From the NCBI GenBank assembly GCA_903813345.2, contig CAIIXF020000005.1, positions 42,323,394 through 42,387,393 of the forward strand: a stretch of DNA of 64,000 nt, in the 5' to 3' direction. The stretch's first letter is position 1, and every line of letters begins with the position of its first letter. The position numbers and the translations under genes are program-made. Below, one piece after another: positions 1 to 9,408 of this stretch. The notes below the pieces were generated by a model that made no database searches, was not told where the DNA came from, and saw only the letters and a program-made list of their open reading frames with translations. Source of the stretch: Owenia fusiformis. Taxonomy: Eukaryota; Annelida; Polychaeta; Sabellida; Oweniidae.

Positions 1-1140
1 GTGAAGCCACTCAGTAAAATTACAATTTCTCTGCATCCTGATGTCCAATCAAGATCATTCGAGTATCTATGCGTTATTGACACGTTTGGGCATCCAGGAA
101 TTACAATATCTACCCTATAAGTTTGCACGCTGTTTTGACGTCATTCATGACTGAAATCGGGAAAACAAAATTTGAGATACACAAACAAAATTGCTTCTGA
201 AAACTATTTACAAAAGTGTTCCAGAGACTCTAATCTACTTGGCTAAGGTTTTATTTGAAGATTGCTTTAGAGGTGTATACAGAACACGGAAGCAAATGCC
301 ATATTGAAAAAATCTATATTGCAGTTTGAGCATGTTAGTACATGCCACCTAGGCCAGTGTTTTATATAGGGATTAGATTTACATGATTACTTGTTTACAT
401 GAACGTAAAACGTAGCATGAAATCTGCAGTCTTCCGGGTTTTCTCCGAGTTTGTATTGTCTCATTTGGCGTTTCTGACTTTAAAACAAACCCTTGCCCAA
501 ATGGATTTGTATCTCGGGAAAATTTTTGTGAATAGTTTTTACAAGCAATTTTAACTTGAATTCACGACAGGAACAGGAATACCTTCACTCAATCATATAT
601 CTCCATTGTCTGCAATCGAACATATGTTATCAAAATGCACCTTCTGGCACAGCTTTCACCAAATAATGCATCAATGGTGTATATTAATATGGCCGATGTG
701 TTGGAGGATACAAAAAATTGACAAACCGTAACAGTACATATAGTGAACATATCAAACATCCCGCTTTCAAGAGTTGGTAGCACATACATTTTATTAACAT
801 GCTCAAAAATATCAACGCAGAATCAATACATTTTAGGTTAAGAAATCCGAGTTTATATTTGCCGAAAAAAATAAAATATTTCATAATTGTCTAAAAATCC
901 ATCATTAAAGTGATATTTTAAAAAAGGATAAGCAATATTCCAAACAGGTACATTGTGGTAATGATTGCTAAAGTCTGGTCAACAAAAAATAACACATTGC
1001 ATGTCCATGAAATCAACTTATATGCCGTAGTCTCTAGTACAACAACAGATTTTTAAATATCAATTATGAAATTGTCCCATATATATATATTTATCGTATG
1101 ATCTGTAAAATGAAGCCCTCTGATTGGTCAGTTCTTGTGC
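1..1140. other. AT-rich stretch, nothing recognised
   Basis: No exon, repeat array or terminal inverted repeat could be recognised. The only open frames are short and lack family motifs, so they are treated as chance. Confidence 0.5.
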
Positions 1141-1149
1141 TGTAACAAT

Positions 1150-1240
1150 CTGTATTGCTACTGGGATTGTCCCCGTTGATCATCTCCGTCTCAATACAGA
1201 AAATATTGGTACGGAGGGGGCAATCTCAGCAGCAATACAG
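1150..1240. repeat. Imperfect hairpin (20-bp arms)
   Basis: The word CTGTATTGCTACTGGGATTG (1150-1169) is matched by its near reverse complement at 1221-1240. The loop is about 50 bp and contains further CAATACAG words. It sits just left of a CCGTC-rich element and is probably part of a fold-back element. It has no coding content. Confidence 0.65.
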
Positions 1241-1303
1241 AGGATCATGCACACGATAAAAACGGTATCGAATGATTTGAACTGCAATACAGGATATATT
1301 TAT

Positions 1304-2040
1304 CCCAACGAACGAAGTTCGGTAGGGATATAGTGAAGCCCTCCGTCCGTCCGTCCGTTAGTCCGTCAGTCAGTCTGTCCGTCCGTCCGTTCGTCTGTCC
1401 GTCCGGAAGATAACTCAAATACTAGTTGACGGATTTTCTTCATATTTGGTGGAAAGATGTATATTGATGAATAGTTTTTTTCAAGATGGCCGCCGCTTTA
1501 AAAATGACGGGACTTTTTCGCAAAAATCATAAATATTTCATTCTAAACCAGAGTAATTAATATTATTGTTTGAAATTTTGGTAGTATATTCGCAACATCT
1601 ATCTATTCCACATATATTCAGTGTTTTTCATCCTGACTCCCACGGGCCGTGTATGGGGGGTATAAAACAGAAATTTTCGCTAATTTTTAGATCTTTCTGA
1701 AGTATAGCTTTATTATACTCAAATCAAAGGCAATTAAGAGTAGATTGCAAATATTGTATCTTTTTTCTGATTCGAGCCTCGTAAAATTCAAAATGGCCGT
1801 CTAATGTACAATTTCGCAATATTTTTCAATCCCTTCAACGTATGGCTATATAATACTCAAATTGAAGGAATTTTGGAGTAGATCACAATTATGGTATTAT
1901 TTTTTCAGATTTGTACCTCAGAAAATTCAAAATGGCTGCTTTGCAGGAATTCGCAATTCTAAAATCTAAATTTTTCAATTTTAACCAAAGTAATGAGTAT
2001 GATTGATTGGAATTCGGTAATTGATATTTTGTTCGTTGGG
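1304..2040. mobile_element. CCGTC-rich non-autonomous element with 10-bp TIR
   Basis: The ends are CCCAACGAAC (1304-1313) and GTTCGTTGGG (2031-2040), a perfect 10-bp inverted repeat. A CCGT-rich low-complexity tract follows at about 1340-1405, then AT-rich sequence with repeated AAAATGGCCGC-type words. There is no coding capacity. The flanks also form an inverted repeat (around 1268-1299 and 2127-2160, sharing CAATACAGGATATAT), so the element seems to sit inside an older fold-back. A related end in the opposite orientation lies at about 41500-41533. Superfamily not determined. Confidence 0.6.
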
Positions 2041-2514
2041 ATTTGCTACTCCGCGGAGTTGCCATCATCTAGTCTGTCTTGATATTCTGTATTGGAACGA
2101 GACGAAGTTAAAATTTCTCGAGCAGAATATATCCTGTATTGCACTTCAAATCATTCAATAACTTATAATATTATATGATATTTTCTCATTCAATGTTTAC
2201 CAAGAAAACAACTTATATATTTATAAAATCATTAACATTTTCTATTCATCAGAAATATTTGCTGCTGTGCCGACTACCTAACGAAAGTTAAATGGTCACC
2301 CTGACAGACAACCCTAATATAATATGCGATCGCATAACCAATAAAACTCCCATAACCAAAAATTAGGACCATGAGATTTAAATGCTTTTTATTTAAAGCT
2401 TCTAGCTCAATTTTAAAGGAAGTTGAATCAATTTTTGATAGACTGACTGAACGCTCGTTACGCCCTTGGCGGGTATAGTAGAACCACAGCAAAAAAAGTG
2501 AACCAAATCCCCGA

Positions 2515-2660
2515 ATCCTGAAGGCAGGATTCAAGCAGGATTCATATGCCCATATGAATCCTGTATGAATCCTGCCTCCAGGATTCCTACAGGATTCGCT
2601 GTTTAAGTAGTTTACAAATGAATCCTGTAGCCAGGATTCGTGCAGGATTCATATGGAAGG
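2515..2660. repeat. Cluster of AGGATTC words in both orientations
   Basis: The 7-8 bp word CAGGATTC and its reverse complement GAATCCTG recur about ten times in under 150 bp, in both orientations and with irregular spacing. One copy is part of a longer palindrome around CATATGCCCATATG. The organisation resembles the CCATGCAA arrays at 4700 and 12705 but uses a different word. Confidence 0.75.
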
Positions 2661-2965
2661 TAGTTTACAACTTTAACTTAAATATTATCAGTTTTAATGA
2701 TTCAATTTTCAAATCACCATTATATATCTAATAGTTATGCAAATTAAAAGAAAATAGAGTATCTGTCCATACTAAAAATATATATTTCACTTTTTGTGAT
2801 TTTATAACAAGGGGTCTCTGGGAAATCTCCCCGAACTAGAAGTCAACTTTTAGCAAATAAATAAATTTTCAAAGTTAATAAACAGTTTTCAAAATCATAT
2901 TTCTAGATGTACTTTTACTTCTAGATTTTAAATATGACATCACGTTGACTTTGATGATACTAGCT
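2660..2965 (+). repeat. Dispersed repeat, copy 1
   Basis: About 300 bp match 18775-19085 in the same orientation. Shared words include CTTTTTGTGATTTTATA, GGAATCTCCCCGA-type sequence and CTAGAAGTCA, with divergence throughout. There is no coding potential. It lies just downstream of the Isx-like stop codon and may be part of the 3' UTR or flank. Confidence 0.65.
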
Positions 2966-3014
2966 CCAATTAACATTCTAGGGGCTTCAGTTCAGCTGTG
3001 TGCCTCAAGTAGTC

Positions 3015-3248
3015 TTATATGTTACTGTCTCTTAAACAACTATTATATAATGGCTGCATTTGCAGTTTTGGTATAGGTTGAAATGGTGGAGAAAATAGTG
3101 GGTTGTCGAATGTGACTGGGGGCATCCATGTCAGCCATCTTGAATAATGCATCATTGGACAGTATGGTAGGAGCGATGTTTGTGTGTAGTTGATAAACGC
3201 AGGGGTCACGGCTTGTGAAACATCTGAATTGTGGTGTGACCGTTGCAT
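3015..3248 (-). CDS. isx-like: Isx-like homeobox gene, terminal coding exon (exon 4)
   Basis: This minus-strand exon starts after an AG acceptor (CTTGCAG, with AG at 3249-3250) and ends at TAA (3015-3017), giving 77 codons. Read in phase 0 after exon 3, it continues the frame without a stop. The segment is Pro/Tyr/Trp-rich (…SRWLTWMPPVTFDNP…), in the style of homeoprotein C-termini. From memory, human ISX also has a Trp/Pro-rich tail, but no residue-level alignment was made. The assignment rests on the phase match, the clean acceptor, the open frame and its position 608 bp downstream of exon 3. The intron between them consists mainly of a minisatellite. Oddity: several copies of the acceptor motif lie inside that minisatellite. 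No poly(A) signal was assigned. Confidence 0.62.
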   Translation of the reverse strand: MQRSHHNSDVSQAVTPAFINYTQTSLLPYCPMMHYSRWLTWMPPVTFDNPLFSPPFQPIPKLQMQPLYNSCLRDSNI

Positions 3249-3249
3249 C

Positions 3250-3690
3250 TGCAAGTTACAAAGTGCATATTACACAGTTATGTCTGCAAGTTACAAAATG
3301 CATATAACATAGTTATGCCAGTTACATAGTGCATATTACATAGTTATGTCTGCAAGTTACAAAGTGCATATTACAAGGTTATGTCTGCAAGTTACAAAGT
3401 GCATATTACATAGTTATGCCAGTTGCAAAGTGCTTATTGCATAGTTATGTCTGCAAGTTACAAAATGCATATAACACAGTTATGCCAGTTACAAAGTGCA
3501 TATTACATAGTCATGCCAGTTACAAAGTACATATTACATACTTGTGTCCGCAAGTTACAAAGTGCATATTATATAGTTATGCCAGTTACAAAGTGCATAT
3601 CACAAAGTTGTGTCCGCAAGTTACAAAGTGCATATTACATAGTTATGCCAGTCATAAAGTGCATATTACATAGTTATGCCTGGTATGTAA
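3250..3690. repeat. 31/35-bp minisatellite filling the last Isx-like intron
   Basis: Unit type: ACAAAGTGCATATTACATA, followed by GTTATGCCAGTT or by GTTATGTCTGCAAGTT. Short (about 31 bp) and long (about 35 bp) units alternate irregularly over about 13 copies. On the minus strand the long units read TTTGTAACTTGCAG, the same sequence that forms the real 3' splice site at 3249. Frames open across the array on the plus strand are repeat artefacts. Confidence 0.88.
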
Positions 3691-3856
3691 TTTTGCACGC
3701 GATCATAGTTAAAATATATTGTCTTTCAAAATATCAGGGAATGTTATGAAACAAAAGAAAATGAAAACGAAAAAAACGTTTTGTTCTTCAAATAAATATA
3801 ATCAATGGGCAGTTGATCTCACCAATGGTATACAATTTGTTTGATAAAATTCTAAC

Positions 3857-3985
3857 CTCAGGCTGTTCACTGAGTTGAGATTTCGGTGCCGGTACTATGT
3901 TGGTGTCCTTCAACTCTTGTAAACCTCCAAAATTTCCCAGCTTTTCATATTTTCTCCACTTTGCTCTCCTGTTTTGAAACCATAT
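3857..3985 (-). CDS. isx-like: Isx-like homeobox gene, exon 3 (homeodomain recognition helix)
   Basis: A minus-strand exon of 43 codons, phase 0 on both sides. The acceptor is TTTCAG before 3985; the donor is GAG followed by GTTAGA at 3856. It encodes IWFQNRRAKWRKYEKLGN and continues GGLQELK. This is homeodomain residues 47-60 plus a C-terminal extension. The WFQNRRAKWRK core is diagnostic of paired/Q50-class homeodomains. The EKLGN-GG-QEL stretch resembles the EKIGNLGAPQQL that follows the vertebrate ISX homeodomain, as recalled. The gene product is expected to be a nuclear DNA-binding transcription factor. A 490-bp MITE begins only 40 bp upstream of the acceptor, so the branch point must lie in a very short native segment or inside the MITE. 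Confidence 0.88.
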
Positions 3986-4024
3986 CTGAAACATTTTTAA
4001 ACATGCTTGTATAAACAAAGCTTA

Positions 4025-4515
4025 CACCCCAGTCACATTTCCTACGGCGACCTTGCGGTCTATCATTTCTGCGGCCAGTAACATTTCTACGCTCGCCGTT
4101 GAATTTCTGCGCTCTCATACTTTTGCAGTCACATTTCCCACGGCAGCCGCACGGTGAATTTTAAATTTCTCTTGATAAATAATACTTTTTTTCATTTCAT
4201 TTACATCGGGACAATTTATAAATGTTATTCATAGTGCTAGGATGTCATATCAAATGAAAAGTGATCGTGAAACATTGACAAATAATGATTCAATCTTGTT
4301 TAGCCAGTTGATTTCTACGGGGACCTCAGAAATGAACAATTATTATAACTCCGAGTTATAATTTCTACGGCGACCCTGCGGCCTGTAAAAAACTGGATAC
4401 GCCGTACGGAGGCCGCAAGGCGAGCGTAGTTTTCCTACGCTTGCCGCAGAAATACACTGATTTAATTGATCTGCGGTCGACGCACGGCCTCCGTACGACA
4501 AATGTGACTGGGGTG
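4025..4515. mobile_element. 490-bp MITE, copy 1 (TIR CACCCCAGTCACATTT, TSD TTA)
   Basis: The ends CACCCCAGTCACATTT and AAATGTGACTGGGGTG are inverted repeats flanked by TTA at 4022-4024 and 4516-4518. The interior is GC-richer than its surroundings and full of GGCGACCTTGCGG / GCCGCAAGGCGAGCG words in both orientations. No transposase is present. The 3-bp TWA-type duplication is compatible with PIF/Harbinger elements, but that placement is an inference. A close copy in the same orientation lies at 13224-13713. This copy sits inside the homeodomain-splitting intron, 40 bp from exon 3. Confidence 0.85.
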
Positions 4516-4699
4516 TTAGCGACACGCTTAAAATCAAGTTTAGTTTATTTTACAAGATTTCGAATTGGCATTTTTTTGTCAGCAAATTGGGGCAAATCAT
4601 ATCAAGACTCACGACGATTGGTATTGTAATGACCTTCGATAGTAACACATCCCATTCTCTTATTTGTCGTAACACCGGAAGTTTACGACCCTTAGCAAA

Positions 4700-5046
4700 A
4701 GCGCATGGATTTTTTCCATGCAAAGCACATGCAAAGTCCATGCAATCAGAAAAATTCCATGCGAGTCCATGCAAGTCCATGCAATTCGCTTGGAAAGAGA
4801 AGGCTGAACAGAAAACCCATGCACTTATCCATGCAACGCCCATGCAAAGTCCATGCGAATGAAACTTTAAAAATTCCCCAAAATATATTTCCATGCAATC
4901 ACCATGCAATTCACATGCAGCATGCAACTACCATGCAAAGTCCATGCAACTTTTTTATTATCGAAAACTAAAATCCATGCAAGTACCATGCAATTTTGCA
5001 TGTATGCGCATGGACTACTGAAATCCATGCAAGAACCATGCAATTT
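4700..5046 (+). repeat. CCATGCAA word array, copy 1
   Basis: About 17 copies of CCATGC (mostly TCCATGCAA or ACCATGCAA) occur in 345 bp. Many are spaced 10-11 bp start to start (CCATGCAAAGT then CCATGCAA), others at larger intervals. The Met/His/Cys-rich frames here on both strands are by-products of the repeat. The same word in opposite orientation makes the array at 12705-13220. It lies 185 bp from a MITE whose sister copy flanks the second array. Confidence 0.85.
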
Positions 5047-6019
5047 GAATCAGACTTAATCCTAATTCCAAAACGAGGCTCATGCAGCCTCTCTTTCAAT
5101 CAAAGCTGGCTTAGCCATTTTGGTTTTGGTAAGTCTTCACAAAATCCTATAACATCGGCCCTGATGCAGTTTTACTTTATTTGATTTTGATGTCAACTTT
5201 ACCATTAGGTATTAGTTGTGCATTTGTTCCAGTTTCATCATCATTGTTCATTTAGTTATCCATTTTCTTAAGCTTCAAATTTCTTTTCAATATATCCATT
5301 GAATCTTAATTTCTACCTTTTGTGCTTTGCCTGTTTGTTTTGATCTTTTCACCTAGAATTCATTCTAATCTGAATCATGATGGCATTATATCCTGGGCTG
5401 TAATTCAATATGGGTCAGTTTATTTGTATAGGTTTTACATAGGACATATACATTCATTAACTCCTTGGAGACTGGAAACCTTTTGGAAAAATGAAGAAAA
5501 TAAAAAAGTTATTTGTAAAAGAATTTAGAAGCAAGACGAAGGAAGCAAGGCCCAATAAATTATATAGACCCATATTTTTGGGGTTTTTTCTTGAAAAAAT
5601 TGAATATGCAAAAGAGTGTCATTGTAACATCATAATTCAAGATGGCGGATTTGAACTTTTTACAAGACAGAATTATTTTAGCATTTTTTGTTTAAAACTT
5701 CAATTTAAAAATCTGAGCAGAACTACTTGTATAGATCTTTAATGCTGATCATTCTGTGATATTTGTACTTTAGCATAACTCCTACAAATACTTTTTAAAG
5801 CGCTTAGACAGAAAATTCCAGGAAAATCCCCATGGCGATTTAACATGGGATTTTTGTTTTTGTAATATTTTGCAATTCGTTATGCTTTGGACCCCCTGTA
5901 TCTTCATTAATATTATTCTCTGATCACAGTGCTTCAAAATTCAGAATATCTTTGCATTCTCTCCCCCTGCGATAAGCAGTTAGCATTTCGCCAATTAAGG
6001 ATTGGGTGAACTATGTGAA
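5047..6019. other. No gene recognised
   Basis: AT-rich sequence with isolated AAGATGGCGGA- and AACATGGGATTTT-type words that recur elsewhere in the window (e.g. 52540, 54125). These suggest old repeat debris. No exon or element boundary was identified. Confidence 0.45.
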
Positions 6020-6305
6020 CTAACTGTAAATTAAGTTAAGTTCTGATCAATCAGAATGTGCTCTTGATGTAAATTGGATGTATACTAAAGTGTAAACTGA
6101 GTGTAAACTTAGGTGTAAATTAGCTCATTTGCATGTGAAATTGGTCACCTATTTACAATGTAAACTGAGTGTAAACTTAAGTGAAAACTAAGTGCGAACT
6201 GGATGTAAAGTAGATGTAAACTTAAGTGTAAAGTGGGTGTATACTAAGGTGTAAACTGAGTGTAAATTAAAGTGTAAATTAGCTCATTTGCATATGAAAT
6301 TGGTG
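6020..6305 (+). repeat. Degenerate TGTAAACT repeat cluster
   Basis: The short word (G)TGTAAACT(G/T)AG recurs roughly every 11-22 bp. A longer segment, AATTAGCTCATTTGCAT, is duplicated about 155 bp apart (around 6117 and 6276). No coding content. Confidence 0.7.
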
Positions 6306-6413
6306 GTGACATTTGTCAGCTTAAATGCCTTATTATAAATGTTGCATTTAGAAGACTTCTGATCACATGGCATCCTTGACCTAATGTGCAGCAGAGGAAG
6401 CAGTACTATTATT

Positions 6414-8229
6414 TCCTAATTAAACAGTCTTCACCACAAACCACACAACATAATATCACATATATTATAGGATTAAATTGGAGCCAGCAGCCCGCGTTTA
6501 TTGGAAAAGCGTTAAGTACATCTGGTACAAAGAATGAGTGAAAAAATGAAAAAATGAAGCCAGTTCGCGATGCATCCAGGTACCTATGACGGCCACGATG
6601 CCAATGTCATAGCGGCCACGATGCCGATGGCATTAATGCCAGAAACCCCTTAGGTTCAAATATACCAAACATCCGTCCTCGGCTCTCAACCTCGCTGCTG
6701 ATTTACGATGTTAACTGCCTTCAAGACATCAATCAGGCACCGTATACCTAATTAAAACATCTAAATCCAACAACCCATATCCAATGATCAACTGTCATTA
6801 AAGCCATTGTGGCTACACGTTTGTTAACACGTCAAAGATCTCAAATAAATTCACAAATTTCGGAATAAACCAAATTCTAAATTGTGACTGTATCTGTCAA
6901 CTTGCACTATAAAAAACTTGTATTATGACCATACACGTATATAGTGCCTTCTAGCACTATGCAAAATCTGTGAGTAATTGACCTCACTATCTAATACAGT
7001 AATCACAAACTGTCATTAATACATATTAACAATAATCTAAATAACTGTCTACAGACTTGCACTGTAACCATATCATTGCCTCTTGGCAAAAAACGTAACT
7101 TAATGAAACTTACTTCTTTAACAGACTGTCGTAATATGCGACATTGTTGGTCACAATAGACAAAAATTCCGTGATTATCACAAGAATACACGAACGAACA
7201 TATACAAAAATCCTACGATCTTCTAAACTATTGTGATGAAAAATATAAAATCTGGAAAGCACCATGCTTTGCAAACCCTTATACCAAGTGGTCTCGTATT
7301 GCAACAAAAGCAAAAGTACAACTATTGGAAACTTTGTAAAATCTAAATACTATAAGAACTGTTTAATATAAAATGCAATTAGCTGACAAGCACTTCTCTT
7401 AATGTGTTTGTCACATTAATATAACACAACTACTGTAAAATGTTGTTGATGAACACAACTATCATCTTAAAATACTAAGACTTGATGCCCTTCTGGGAAT
7501 AGATATTACATATCTAAAAATATAAAGGATTTTCGAATATAATCAATATCTTAAAAAGCAAAACTTTGTGCCTTCCTCGAAACAATATGACAGAAACGCA
7601 CTTAAATACATGTTTATTCGCTAAGATACAATGCGCTGTCAGTAAAAATTAAACCATGCCTTGAGATTCAGATTTATATGCAAATTACATAATTGCTTCT
7701 AAGAAACCTAATATCTAATTGTTTTAATTAACATCCTATATTATGCAATGCATTGTAATAATTGCAGAAAAATATACTTCCCAAGATAGTAATAAATGGG
7801 AACAGGTTACCTCAACGTCAGAACACATATACTAATACAAAAACGTTGATTCGGTCAAAAGCACTCACAAGAAAGTGTTCACTAACTTCAATATGAAAAA
7901 CGTTAGTTTATCGACCTGACACCGTTAAAACCCAGATCAAAATCTTTGTGACTTCGAAAGGGAAAAAGGTATGCCTCCTCGAACAATAAAACTAAATTTT
8001 CGAATCCGTTGTATGACAACTTACAACATAAACTAAAACTGTGTATAAACGCTTAGGTTGCTGCTCGCAGAATAACACGATCCCATCGTGCATCTACTCA
8101 CATAACCTACTCATGATCACATCATGTTATCCAATCAGTTGAAATCGCGTTCGATTTCACTAACGTTACGACGTTATATCAACCGGAAATAAAATAATTC
8201 AACTCTAATTTCAAACGTGTTGAATTTTA
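6414..8229 (+). mobile_element. A...B unit 1 of a non-coding repeat element
   Basis: It begins with the 78-bp A end (6414-6491, TCCTAATTAAACAG…) and finishes with the 197-bp B end (8033-8229, …GTTGAATTTTA). It is preceded by ATTATT (6408-6413) and followed by ATTATT (8230-8235). Both ends are repeated, apparently without change, in unit 2. Parts of the interior (about 7370-7490) also match unit 2 at about 9448-9550. No terminal inverted repeat and no protein motif were found. The class is unknown. Confidence 0.7.
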
Positions 8230-8450
8230 ATTATTTCCTAATTAAACAGTCTTCACCACAAACCACACAACATAATATCACATATATTATAGGATTAAAT
8301 TGGAGCCAGCAGCTACGCCAGAACCTTCTAAAAAACGGGCAAACTAGTGACCAAAGCTCGAAATGTCTCTTCTTTGAGACTTCCAACAAAGGTAGTCTTC
8401 CTTGAATCAGTCCAAGGCATCGTATCTGTATCACACGTACATGTATCTGT

Positions 8451-8765
8451 CTTATATGGATCTCAATCAGATTACAAAGTAGTCTTCTTTTAATCAGCTC
8501 AAAGCATCTAATCTATATCACGCTTGTATCTATCTTATATGGACAAAATGTGTCCCAGTGTTCAAATAGGCTTGTGTCCATACCTTACTATTGGTTGTAT
8601 TTCTTGTATCTATCTTATATGGATCTCAATCCAACAAAGTAGTCTTCTTTGAATCAGTCCAAAGCATCTTATTTATATCACACTTGTATCTATCTTATAA
8701 GGACAACTTGTGTTCCAATGTTCATTTAGGCGTGTGTCCATACCCTACTATCGGTTGTATTTCCT
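8451..8765 (+). repeat. Approximately 165-bp direct duplication
   Basis: Two consecutive segments share TTGTATCTATCTTATATGG, CAAAGTAGTCTTCTTT and GTGTCCATACC. The second copy starts at about 8600. The duplication is internal to unit 2. Confidence 0.75.
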
Positions 8766-8910
8766 GAAATTACACAGAAATAGCATTAAAAACATGTAAA
8801 TATCGCATTGTCGCTCCAAGCGACTAACCCCTTTTTGAGGTTGCTAAATTGTACCTGCGTTCGACGCATTATACGAATCCGTCAACCCACGATACAAGTA
8901 GACTTAAAGT

Positions 8911-9408
8911 CTTTTACGTCAGAGTTCGAACTGTACTGCATCAGAACAACTGCTCGACGTAATGGCTATAATGCCAAACATGATAACATTCTTTACGTCG
9001 GAGTTCCAACTGTACTTCAACAGAACAACTATTCGACGTACTGGTAATTATGCCAAACATGATAACATTTTTTTTTATGTCGGAGTTCCAACTGTACTTC
9101 AACAGAACAACTACTCAACGTACTGGTAATTATGCCATACATGATAACACTTTTTATGTCGGAGTTCCAACTGTACTTCAACAGAACAACTATTCGACGT
9201 ACTGGTAATTATGCCATACATGATAACACTTTTTATGTCGGAGTTCCAACTGTACTTCAACAGAACAACTATTTGACATACTGGTAATTATGCCATACAT
9301 GATAACACTTTTTATGTCGGAGTTCCAACTGTACTTCAACAGAACAACTATTTGACATACTGGTAATAATGCCAAACATGATAACAATTTTCATGTCGGA
9401 ATGTCAAC
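8911..9408 (+). repeat. 79-bp tandem array (about six copies)
   Basis: Units contain CGGAGTTCCAACTGTACTTC, AACAGAACAACTATT, CGACGTACTGGTAATTATG and CATGATAACA. The middle copies are nearly identical and the outer ones degenerate. The minus-strand frame through it is a repeat artefact. Confidence 0.88.

Noticed and set aside
3416-3749. Overlapping plus-strand frames across the 31/35-bp repeat
   Set aside because: They are by-products of the minisatellite. The biological sense here is the intron of the minus-strand homeobox gene.
4550-4971. Met/His/Cys-rich frames on both strands
   Set aside because: Generated by the CCATGCAA word array; both strands are equally open, and there is no domain or splice support.
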